Below, in pieces: positions 1 through 7,109 of a stretch of 44,530 bases of DNA. This DNA is from CALOBA01 sp942491465. GTDB lineage: Bacteria; Pseudomonadota; Gammaproteobacteria; Chromatiales; Chromatiaceae. A model generated the notes under the pieces. The model did no database searches. It had not been told where the DNA came from and saw only the letters and a program-made list of their open reading frames with translations. The position numbers and the translations under genes are program-made. The stretch is from positions 1 through 44,530 of the forward strand of contig CALOBA010000047.1 in NCBI GenBank assembly GCA_942491465.1, given 5' to 3'. The first letter of the stretch is position 1; each line of letters opens with the position of its first letter.

Positions 1-1314
1 AGCCAGTTCGGCAGCGACCAGGCCGTCGACATCGACCTGGAAGGCGAGACCGATTTCAGCGGCTACGACGGGCTGTCCGACGAGGGCACCGTGGTCGGGA
101 TCTACGTCGGCGGCGAGGCCCGCGACGCCCTGCAGGCCGGCGAGGACGGCCTGGTGCTGCTCGATGTGACGCCGTTCTATGCCGAATCCGGCGGCCAGGT
201 GGGCGACACCGGCACGCTGGAGACCGACGGCGCCATCCTTCAGGTCAACGACACCCAAAAGCAGGGCGAGGGCCTGATCTGCCACATCGGCCGCATGGTC
301 CACGGCGAGCTGCTGGTGGGCGATCGGGTACAGGCCAACGTCGACCGCGACCGCCGCCGCCGCACCGCGCTGCACCATTCGGCCACCCACCTGCTGCACG
401 CGGCCCTGCGCCAGGTCCTGGGCGAGCACGTCCAGCAGCGCGGCTCGCTGGTGGGCCCGCAGCGCCTGCGCTTCGACTTCTCCCACTTCGAGCCCGTTGG
501 GGCCGAGGAGCTGCGCACCATCGAGCGGCTGGTGAACGCCCAGATCCGCGAGAACCACACCGTCGAGACCCGCATCATGGGCCTGGAGGACGCCAAGGCC
601 TCCGGCGCCATGGCCCTGTTCGGCGAAAAGTACACCGAGCAGGTCCGGGTACTGCGCATGGGTGGCTTTTCCACCGAGCTGTGCGGCGGCACCCATGTCC
701 GTGCGGTCGGCGATATCGGCCTGTTCAAGCTCGTCAGCGAGGGCGGCATCTCCTCGGGCGTGCGCCGTATCGAGGCCGTTGCCGGCGATCTGGCGCTGGC
801 CTGGGTCGAGGACGAAGAGGATCGCCTGCAGCGCATCGCCCGGCTGGTCAAGGGCAGCGGCGCCGATGTGGATGACAAGGTCGGCGCCCTGCTCGAGCGC
901 AGCAAGCGCCTGGAGAAGGAGCTGGAGCAGCTCAAGGCGAAGTTGGCCAGCGCCGCCGGCAGCGACCTGGCCTCCCAGGCGGTCGACATCGGCGGCGTCA
1001 AGCTCCTGGCCGCGCGGCTCGACGGCGCCGATCCCAAGTCCCTGCGCGACACCGTCGATCAGCTCAAGGGCAAGCTCGGCTCCGGCATCGTCGTGCTCGC
1101 CAGCGACGCCGGCGGCAAGGTCAGCCTGATCGCCGGCGTCACCAAGGACCTCACCGGCCGCTTCAAGGCCGGCGATCTGATCAAGGTCGTCGCCGAGCAG
1201 GTCGGCGGGCGCGGCGGCGGTCGGCCGGACATGGCCCAGGCCGGCGGCAGCGACCCGGCGGGCATCCCGGCGGCCCTGGACCTGGCCAAGCGCTGGGTCG
1301 AGGAGCGGGCCTAG
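1..1314 (+). CDS. alaS: Alanyl-tRNA synthetase, C-terminal part (5' end outside window)
   Basis: The frame is open from the first base, so this is the 3' part of a longer gene; the annotated piece encodes about 437 residues, half of a usual AlaRS of about 870. AlaRS charges tRNA-Ala with alanine in the cytoplasm. Visible parts are the end of the tRNA-recognition region, the editing domain with its HxxxH zinc motif (HHSATHLLH) and the CGGTH motif, which together clear mis-charged Ser/Gly-tRNA-Ala, then a coiled-coil stretch and the glycine-rich C-Ala domain ending in GGRGGGRPDMAQAGG. The stop is TAG at 1312. lysC follows after 42 nt on the same strand and csrA after that, an arrangement known from gammaproteobacteria, so cotranscription with lysC is likely. 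No frame damage is seen. Identification is secure. Confidence 0.97.
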   Translation, partial: SQFGSDQAVDIDLEGETDFSGYDGLSDEGTVVGIYVGGEARDALQAGEDGLVLLDVTPFYAESGGQVGDTGTLETDGAILQVNDTQKQGEGLICHIGRMVHGELLVGDRVQANVDRDRRRRTALHHSATHLLHAALRQVLGEHVQQRGSLVGPQRLRFDFSHFEPVGAEELRTIERLVNAQIRENHTVETRIMGLEDAKASGAMALFGEKYTEQVRVLRMGGFSTELCGGTHVRAVGDIGLFKLVSEGGISSGVRRIEAVAGDLALAWVEDEEDRLQRIARLVKGSGADVDDKVGALLERSKRLEKELEQLKAKLASAAGSDLASQAVDIGGVKLLAARLDGADPKSLRDTVDQLKGKLGSGIVVLASDAGGKVSLIAGVTKDLTGRFKAGDLIKVVAEQVGGRGGGRPDMAQAGGSDPAGIPAALDLAKRWVEERA

Positions 1315-1356
1315 CCCTCAACCACCAACCACCACTCATCGCAAATCACTCCAACG

Positions 1357-2586
1357 ATGGCATTGATCGTTCAAAAATACGGCGGCACCTCCGTCGGCAC
1401 CGTGGAGCGCATCCAGGCCGTGGCCGAGCGCGTCAAGCGCTGGCGCGACCAGGACCACCAGGTTGTGGTGGTCGTCTCGGCCATGTCTGGCGAGACCGAC
1501 CGCCTCATCGGGTTGGCCAAGGCCATCCAGCCGCGGCCGGCGCCCCGGGAGCTCGATGTGTTGCTCTCCACCGGCGAGCAGGTCACCATCGCCCTGCTCA
1601 GCATGGCGCTGGAGACCCTGGGCTGTCCGGCGCGCTCCTACACCGGCGGCCAGGTCCACGTCCTCACCGACAGCGCCCACAACAAGGCCCGCATCCGCGA
1701 CATCGAAGGTGCCCGCGTGCGCGCCGATCTCGATGCCGGGCGGGTTGTGGTCGTCGCCGGCTTCCAGGGCGTCGACGAGCACCGCAACATCACCACCCTC
1801 GGTCGCGGCGGCTCCGACACCTCCGCCGTGGCCATGGCCGCCGCGCTTAAGGCCGACGAGTGCCAGATCTACACCGACGTGGACGGCGTCTACACCACCG
1901 ATCCGCGCATCGAGCCGCGGGCGCGCAAGCTCGATCGCATCACCTTCGAAGAGATGCTGGAGATGGCCAGCCTCGGCTCGAAGGTCCTGCAGATCCGCGC
2001 CGTTGAGTTCGCGGGCAAGTACCAAGTCCCATTGCGTGTCCTGTCCAGCTTCGGCGAGGGCGAGGGCACCCTGATCAGCTTTGAGGAGCAGACCGTGGAA
2101 GAGGCCAAGATCGCCGGCATCGCCTTCAACAAAGACGAGGCCAAGCTCACCATCCTGGGCGTGCCCGACCAGCCCGGCGTCGCCCACAAGATCCTAGGGC
2201 CGATCGCCGATGCCAATATCGAGATCGACATGATCATCCAGAACGTGGCGGCGGATCAGCAGACCACCGACTTCACGTTCACCGTGCATCGCAACGACTA
2301 TGCCCGGGCATTGGAGATCCTGCAGCAGACCGCCGAAGGGCTGTCGGCGCGGGAGGTCTTGGGCGACGAGGCCATCGTCAAGGTGTCGCTGGTCGGCGTC
2401 GGCATGCGCTCCCACGCCGGCATCGCCAACCGGATGTTCGCCGCCCTGGCCAAAGAGGGCATCAATATCCGCATGATCTCCACCTCCGAGATCAAGATCT
2501 CGGTCGTCATCGACGAGCGCTACCTGGAGCTCGGGGTTCGTGCGCTGCACGCGGCCTTCGGCCTTGAGGCCGAGCCGGACGCCTGA
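1357..2586 (+). CDS. lysC: Aspartate kinase
   Basis: Phosphorylates aspartate to 4-phospho-aspartate, the first step to lysine, threonine, methionine and diaminopimelate. At 409 residues it has the length of a monofunctional aspartokinase. The N-terminus carries the KYGGTSVG kinase motif, the centre has TLGRGGSDTSAVA and the DVDGVYTTDPRI segment typical of amino-acid kinases, and from about residue 260 two ACT domains follow (LGVPDQPGVAHKIL and VGVGMRSHAGIANRMF), the usual site of lysine/threonine feedback. ATG at 1357 is the first in-frame start and gives the conserved MALIVQKYGGTS beginning, although no convincing Shine-Dalgarno is seen in the 42-nt gap after alaS. That gap is too short for a lysine riboswitch, so control is probably allosteric plus read-through from alaS. 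Confidence 0.97.
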   Translation: MALIVQKYGGTSVGTVERIQAVAERVKRWRDQDHQVVVVVSAMSGETDRLIGLAKAIQPRPAPRELDVLLSTGEQVTIALLSMALETLGCPARSYTGGQVHVLTDSAHNKARIRDIEGARVRADLDAGRVVVVAGFQGVDEHRNITTLGRGGSDTSAVAMAAALKADECQIYTDVDGVYTTDPRIEPRARKLDRITFEEMLEMASLGSKVLQIRAVEFAGKYQVPLRVLSSFGEGEGTLISFEEQTVEEAKIAGIAFNKDEAKLTILGVPDQPGVAHKILGPIADANIEIDMIIQNVAADQQTTDFTFTVHRNDYARALEILQQTAEGLSAREVLGDEAIVKVSLVGVGMRSHAGIANRMFAALAKEGINIRMISTSEIKISVVIDERYLELGVRALHAAFGLEAEPDA

Positions 2587-2707
2587 GTCCGAGGGGCTTG
2601 GGCCGGCGCAACATTCGATACCGAGCCCCAGGCGCCTGCCGAAACGGAAAACCCCAATCATGCGCTACTAATCAGCGAATAATCGGCTATCCATTGAGAA
2701 AGAGTAT

Positions 2708-2716
2708 TGCTAAAAT
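2708..2716 (+). promoter_or_regulatory. Extended -10 promoter candidate for csrA
   Basis: The sequence TGCTAAAAT matches an extended -10 element (TGnTAnnnT) and lies about 160 nt before the csrA start. No -35 hexamer at 17-nt spacing is present; a TTGAGA at 2694 is only 11 nt away. The element sits in an AT-rich patch (2665-2725) that stands out in this GC-rich DNA, as promoters do. It would give csrA its own transcript in addition to read-through from lysC. Confidence 0.45.
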
Positions 2717-2771
2717 CTAAAGTCCGGCCGGCATAGGGTCGGCTTGGTTGGCAGTGGCCCAACCGCAAGGT

Positions 2772-2875
2772 GTCGCTGGAAGAAGGCGACGACGTGGAGA
2801 ACGGCCCCAAGGGGCCGAGGGCTCCGGCAGGAGTGGGCGGGCCACATCATTATTTAGGAAATGGAGCAAACTCAA
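2772..2875 (+). promoter_or_regulatory. csrA 5' leader with GGA-loop hairpin, possible autoregulation
   Basis: GTCGC (2772-2776) pairs with GCGAC (2786-2790) and exposes TGGAAGAAG as the loop, placing GGA in a hairpin loop, the preferred CsrA target. A second stem follows (CGGCCCC 2802-2808 with GGGGCCG 2811-2817), and further GGA triplets occur at GTGGAG near 2795 and CAGGAG near 2829; the ribosome-binding site GGAG at 2863 is itself CsrA-like. Autorepression of csrA through its leader is known in other gammaproteobacteria; here it is inferred from the sequence pattern only. Confidence 0.4.
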
Positions 2876-3118
2876 ATGCTGATATTGACTCGCAGAGTCG
2901 GCGAAACTCTGATGATTGGTGATGACGTGACCGTCACCGTACTCGGCGTCAAGGGCAATCAGGTCCGCATCGGCGTCAACGCCCCCCGCGACGTTGCCGT
3001 GCATCGCGAGGAGATCTACGAGCGCATCAAGCGGGAACAGGCCCAACAGGCTGCTCAGCAGGCTGCCGTGGAGGCGGTCCCCGGTGCTGATGTCGAGATG
3101 CCTCCTCCCCAGGACTGA
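2876..3118 (+). CDS. csrA: Carbon storage regulator CsrA/RsmA
   Basis: A small dimeric RNA-binding protein that blocks or stabilises target mRNAs by binding GGA motifs. The product is 80 residues: MLILTRRVGETLMIGDDVTV, then VLGVKGNQVRIGVNAPRDVAVHREEIYERI, which is textbook CsrA with the L4 and R44 RNA-contact region intact. It has a longer-than-usual tail of about 20 residues rich in Gln, Ala and Pro (QAQQAAQQAAVEA). The start at 2876 is chosen over an upstream ATG at 2861 because it gives the universal MLILTRR beginning and has GGAG 9 nt upstream, whereas the upstream ATG touches its only SD-like sequence. Lies between lysC and tRNA-Ser(GCU), as in many gammaproteobacteria. Confidence 0.97.
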   Translation: MLILTRRVGETLMIGDDVTVTVLGVKGNQVRIGVNAPRDVAVHREEIYERIKREQAQQAAQQAAVEAVPGADVEMPPPQD

Positions 3119-3125
3119 AGCTGGA

Positions 3126-3180
3126 GGCGACCTAAGGTCGCCCGGAACAGCGGCTGGGCAGCCACACCCTCGGCTGCCCA
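3126..3180 (+). terminator. Two stem-loops after csrA
   Basis: GGCGACC (3126-3132) pairs with GGTCGCC (3136-3142), and TGGGCAGCC (3155-3163) pairs with GGCTGCCCA (3172-3180). They begin 8 nt after the csrA stop. Neither is followed by a T-run, so they are either weak or Rho-assisted terminators or 3'-end stabilisers. Confidence 0.45.
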
Positions 3181-3358
3181 CCGCGACAAGGAGTCCTTAA
3201 GACCACGCGGCCGGAGATCCTACCGGATCGCTCGCCGCCCAATCCCGGCCAGTGGCGTCCGTCACGCCACGGGCCTCGGGGCGCAGCCCGGCGACCCGCC
3301 GGGCCGTCAGCCCTACCGCCCCAACACCGGCGATCGCGATCCTCGGGCGCAACAGCAC

Positions 3359-3387
3359 TTTACGCGCCCCTCGATCCTGCTTATACT
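3359..3387 (+). promoter_or_regulatory. Sigma-70 promoter of tRNA-Ser
   Basis: TTTACG (3359-3364) and TATACT (3382-3387) are separated by exactly 17 nt, close to the housekeeping consensus. The sequence between the -10 and the tRNA is GC-rich (CGCGGCCCACCCC), as expected for the discriminator of a stable-RNA promoter under stringent control. The predicted transcription start is about 15-18 nt before the mature tRNA. Confidence 0.75.
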
Positions 3388-3410
3388 TCGCGGCCCACCC
3401 CAAGTTTCCC

Positions 3411-3501
3411 GGAGAGATGGCCGAGTGGCTGAAGGCGCTCCCCTGCTAAGGGAGTATGGGTTAAAAGCCCATCGAGGGTTCGAATCCCTCTCTCTCCGCC
3501 A
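3411..3501 (+). tRNA. tRNA-Ser (anticodon GCU)
   Basis: A class II tRNA with a long variable arm. The acceptor stem GGAGAGA (3411-3417) pairs with TCTCTCC (3491-3497), followed by discriminator G and an encoded CCA. The anticodon loop CTGCTAA gives anticodon GCT at 3445-3447, reading AGC and AGU. The variable arm pairs ATGGG with CCCAT, and the T-arm is GAGGG-TTCGAAT-CCCTC. The position directly after csrA is the same as that of the homologous tRNA-Ser in Escherichia coli. tRNA-Ser 3' ends are frequent integration sites, and accessory DNA begins right after this gene. Confidence 0.97.
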
Positions 3502-3995
3502 ATCCCTCGTAAATAATGCTTTCTAGTCAATCGTTTAGACGACTAAGAGCAAACCCGGCCCCCCATCTAGTCCCCCACTTGTGCCGGGGTAGGTTCGCAG
3601 CCGGTGGACGTGAACCGCCTCAGCACTGCACCGACCCTATCCCGCTCGCCGGCGCTGGCCAGCCAGCAGCAGCGCCAGCCGGTGCCGATTCCACGATCCG
3701 GCAACCTATAGGCGGATAGGCGCCTCCGCATTTTCCGTTCCATCCCGTTCGGTCTATGGGTCACGTTGCGTTGACCGGGCGCCGGGGCTGTCGGAGTCCC
3801 CGGTTCGGTGGCCTCGGGTGCGGTAGGAGGTCGGCGCCGGGCTCAGGGGGCAACGCCCGCACGGGGCGGCGCCCGCAACGGCTCAGGCGGGCGCAGTGCT
3901 CCGCTTGGGGCGTATCGGCGGCGAGCGCAGGGGCTCCGCAGCGTGCGGGGCGCCAAAGGGGCATTTGCAGTCAGCAGCGATAAGGGTTGTCGCCC
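3502..3995. other. Non-coding stretch after tRNA-Ser, start of accessory DNA
   Basis: No convincing gene. Close to the tRNA there are two C-runs in the same orientation (GGCCCCCC at 3558 and TAGTCCCCCAC at 3571), which resemble the G-rich arm sequences often left beside tRNA-targeting integrases; no integrase gene is visible. Farther on there is an inverted repeat around GGCTGGCCAGCC and GC-rich sequence without codon structure. I see no copy of the tRNA 3' end elsewhere in the window that could serve as the second attachment site. Confidence 0.4.
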
Positions 3996-4425
3996 ATGTT
4001 CAAGTCCTCTCGCCTCCTTGCGGCTGCGCTTGGCGCGGTACTGCCAACCCTAACGAGCGCCGAAACCCTGATCGGTCACGCGGACCACGTGCGCGACGGG
4101 GACACCATCGTTGTGTCCGGTGTCCCGATCCGTCTCCAAGGGCTTGCAGCGCCGGAGCTTGGCGAGAAGTGGGGCAGGGCTTCGCGTGACGCCATGCAAC
4201 GCGTCGTCGCGGGCGAGCGGTTGCACTGCGAACTGACGGGGGAGCGGTCTTATGATCGCAAGATCGCGGCCTGTCGGCTCGATGACGGGCGAGACGTGGC
4301 CGCAATCCTTGTCTCGCAAGGTCTCGGTCGCGATTGCCGGCGCTACAGTGGGGGGGCGCTATGCCCAGCATGAGACCGAGCGCTCGGAGTCGTTGCCCTT
4401 GCCTGAATACTGTCGACCGCGGTGA
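3996..4425 (+). pseudogene. Secreted thermonuclease-family (SNase) protein, frameshifted in a G7 run
   Basis: The start ATG at 3996 has AAGGG 9 nt upstream and gives a signal peptide (MFKSSRLLAAALGAVLPTLTSA, cut before ETL). The mature part follows the staphylococcal-nuclease fold: DGDTIVVSGVPIRLQGLAAPE, then GERSYDRKIAACRL and GRDCRRYSGG. The frame then breaks in a run of seven G (4350-4356): with seven G it stops at 4371 after GGALCPA, whereas with six it reads GGRYAQHETERSESLPLPEYCRPR and stops at 4423, which is the normal end of this family. So this is a one-base insertion in a homopolymer: a real recent mutation, a phase-variable switch, or a sequencing error. The expected role is extracytoplasmic nucleic-acid cleavage. 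Confidence 0.8.
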
Positions 4426-4455
4426 AACGCCACCAGCTCAAAAAGGGATGCGTTG

Positions 4456-5385
4456 TCAGGATGCCGGGCACTGGGTCGGACGGTCGCCGGCGATCGGGCT
4501 CGATGTCCGCAATCGGCTAACAACGGACATCGAGTTCAGGGCAGCAGCCGGCAGTCGTGGTCTACAAACCGAACAGACATCTTGATCGCTTCTCAGGCAC
4601 TGGCCCCACTCGTCGATGTCGCGTTCACGGGCGAGATCTTCGAAGTCGTCGGAGAAGTAGGGCAGCAGAAGCACGGTCTGCTCGTCGCTGGACAACTCCG
4701 CGACATGCAAGCGCAGTTCGTCACGAGGGCTGCTGAAAGCAATTTCATACAGGTAGCTGTCAGCCTGACCAGCAATGATCGCGCCGAGAAAATCCACCAT
4801 GGTGTCCTCCTCTTCCATTGGGGAGGGTGAGGACAGCTGTCTAAGATCCGCGATGGCGCCCGCGATAACCCTGTTGTGCACAGCTTTTCTGTCGATTTCG
4901 AACAGACTGAAACAGAGGGCCTGAACCAGGTTCACGAGCCGTTCAGATAACTCTTCCGCCTCATCGTTAGCTGCGGGCTGCCGGTCGAAGCCGATACCTA
5001 ACATCCAGCCGACGAACTCAGCTAACGCCTCGGCGCCTTGAGGAGGTGTATCCCACCAGCCGACCTTGATGTCCGACCCGCAACCGAACACCGTGACCTC
5101 GTAGAACACGCCATCAGCGGTTTCAGAACCTTCCAGAAACACCGGGACACTCGCCTGCGTCAAGCGTTCCAGCATCATGTGCGCTTCGTGCGGGTCAATC
5201 GTGATGCGCCAATGCCCTTCTTGGTCTACAAACTCCTCTGAAACCTCGACGAAGAAGCCGCGGGCTTCATCAAAGCGCAGGGTCATCGTTCTAGCGGCTG
5301 CTGACCCGACAGGGCTGGGCGATGTTGCCACCCGTGCCAGATCCTTTTGCCCCTGTCTCATCATCGCCGCGAGCCTGCTTGCCAT
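4456..5385 (-). CDS. Hypothetical protein, 309 residues, acidic, unknown family
   Basis: I do not recognise this protein. It has a good start: AGGAG lies 8 nt before the ATG at 5385. Residues 35-155 look like a compact alpha/beta domain (RFDEARGFFVEVSEEF, WRITIDPHEAHMMLERL, VTVFGCGSDIKVGWWDTPP). From about residue 196 there is a second, strongly acidic part (MVDFLGAIIAGQADSYLYEI, LLPYFSDDFEDLARERDIDEWG). Between them is an internal AGGAGG-N5-ATG (ATG at 4800), better than the gene's own ribosome-binding site, so the C-terminal 115 residues may be made separately or may once have been a second gene. The last 30 residues look like unconserved read-through. No signal peptide or membrane segment. 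It lies alone between the nuclease remnant and the hsd operon; a role in defence or immunity is only guilt by association. Confidence 0.65.
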   Translation of the reverse strand: MASRLAAMMRQGQKDLARVATSPSPVGSAAARTMTLRFDEARGFFVEVSEEFVDQEGHWRITIDPHEAHMMLERLTQASVPVFLEGSETADGVFYEVTVFGCGSDIKVGWWDTPPQGAEALAEFVGWMLGIGFDRQPAANDEAEELSERLVNLVQALCFSLFEIDRKAVHNRVIAGAIADLRQLSSPSPMEEEDTMVDFLGAIIAGQADSYLYEIAFSSPRDELRLHVAELSSDEQTVLLLPYFSDDFEDLARERDIDEWGQCLRSDQDVCSVCRPRLPAAALNSMSVVSRLRTSSPIAGDRPTQCPAS

Positions 5386-5500
5386 AGCCTGATCTCCTGG
5401 TAGCCGAATACACTACGAGGTCGCTTGCGCACCGGCGACGCCTTAGTCGGTAGTCATGAATCGTATGGTTGCGTCAACACTACCCCTAGACTGCCTGGCG

Positions 5501-7109
5501 CTACACCGGCGGTAAACCCAACTCCTTCAGATACCCATTGTGCGTCTGCGCCGCCTTGACGATGCGCTGGTCGATGTCGGTCAGTGCCTTGTGGACCTCG
5601 CCGAGGTCGATGTCTTCCTCCGGCTCGGCGGTGCTGACGTAGCGGGAGATGTTCAGGTTGAAGTCGTTCTTCTCGATCTCCGCCATCTCGACGCGGCGGG
5701 CATAGCGCTCGACCTCTTGCGGCCGGTTCTGGTAGGTGTCGACGATTTTGTCGATGTGCTCGGGGCGCAGGAAGTTCTGCCGCTTGCCCTTCTCGAAGTG
5801 CTCGGCCGCGTTGATGAACAGCACATCGTCGGGCTTTTTGCACCGCTTCAGCACCAGGATGCAGACCGGAATGCCGGTGGAGAAGAACAGGTTGGGCGGC
5901 AGGCCGATGACGGTGTCGATGTGGCCGTCTTTGAGCAGCTTGGTGCGGATGCGGGCCTCGGCGCCGCCGCGGAACAGCACGCCGTGGGGCAGGATGATGG
6001 CCATGGTCCCCTCGTCGCTCAGGAAGTGGAACCCGTGCAGCAGGAAGGCGAAGTCGGCGGCGGACTTCGGCGCCAGGCCGTGGCCCTTGAAGCGGAAGTC
6101 CTGCCCCAGGGCTTCATTCGGCTGCCAGCGGTAGCTGAACGGCGGATTGGCGACGACGGCGTCGCACTTGAGCTTCTTGGCCGGGTTCATCTCGGCGAGC
6201 CGGGGCCAGTCGTTGGTCAGGGAGTCGCCGTGGTAGATCTCGAATTCGCTGTCCTTCAACCCGTGCAGCAGCATGTTCATGCGCGCCAGGTTGTAGGTGG
6301 TGATGTTCTTCTCCTGGCCGTAGATCATGCCGACGCCGTGCGGACCCATCTGCTGGCAGACGTTCAGCAGCAGCGAGGCCGAGCCGCAGGCGAAGTCCAT
6401 CACGCAGTTCAGGCGCTTGCGCTTGCCGGTGGCCGGCTCCTGGCTGTCCAGGCTGACGATGCGCGAGAGGATGGTGGAGATGGGCTGCGGCGTGTAGAAC
6501 TCCCCGGCCTTCTTGCCGGAGCCGGAGGCGAACTGGCCAATCAGGTACTCGTAGGCATCGCCGAGGGTGTCGCTGTCGGTGGAGAAGCCGGCGATGCCCT
6601 CGCCGATCTTGGCGATGATGGCGCAGAGCTTTTTGTTGCGCTCGGCGGGGGTGCGCCCGAGCTTCTCGGAGTTGAGGTTGATCTCGGAGAACAGCCCCTG
6701 GAAGCTGCTGGCGAAGGACTCGTTCTCGATGTACTGAAAGCCCCGCTCCAGGGTTTGCAGCAGTTCCTTGTCCTGGGTCCGAGCCAACTCGTAGATGCTG
6801 CTCCAGAGATAATCCGGGGCGATCACATAGTGCACCTTGCGGCGCATCTGCTGCTCGAGGGCGGGCACGTCATCGCTCGTTGTCGGCGTACCAGACCGCC
6901 AGCGGTGAGCGGCGGTCGCCGGCGGCCAAGGTCGGGTAGTCCGGCCCCAGTTCCTTCCGCGCCGCCGTCTCATAGTTGTCGGAGAGGTAGCGCAGGAACA
7001 GGAACGAGAGCATGTAGTCGCGGAAGTCGTCGGCGTTCATGGCGCCGCGCAGGTCGTCGGCGATGGCCCAGAGGGTCTTGCCGAGTTGGCTGAGTTGTTC
7101 TTGGGTCAT
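5501..7109 (-). pseudogene. hsdM: Type I restriction-modification methyltransferase subunit HsdM, one frameshift
   Basis: HsdM provides the N6-adenine methyltransferase of a type I RM complex. The N-terminus starts at 7109 (MTQEQLSQLGKTLWAIADDLRG) and is readable to WYADN; there the frame ends at a TGA near 6870. The rest (DDVPALEQQMRRKVHYV to KELGLPPV, stop at 5501) is in the next frame. The span is 3n+1, consistent with one extra base near 6880. The catalytic motif NPPF is intact (VVANPPFSYRW), but the AdoMet loop reads FACGSAS where FACGSGS is expected, a Gly-to-Ala change. The ATG overlaps the hsdS stop (ATGA), so translation was coupled. The C-terminal piece alone lacks the N-terminal helical domain and is unlikely to be a working subunit. 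Confidence 0.85.

Noticed and set aside
2694..2716. TTGAGA / TAAAAT as a full -35/-10 pair for csrA
   Set aside because: Spacing is only 11 nt; the extended -10 alone is the better reading.
5540..7093. 517-codon plus-strand frame opposite hsdM
   Set aside because: Val/Asp/Gly/Leu-rich shadow; HsdM motifs are on the minus strand.
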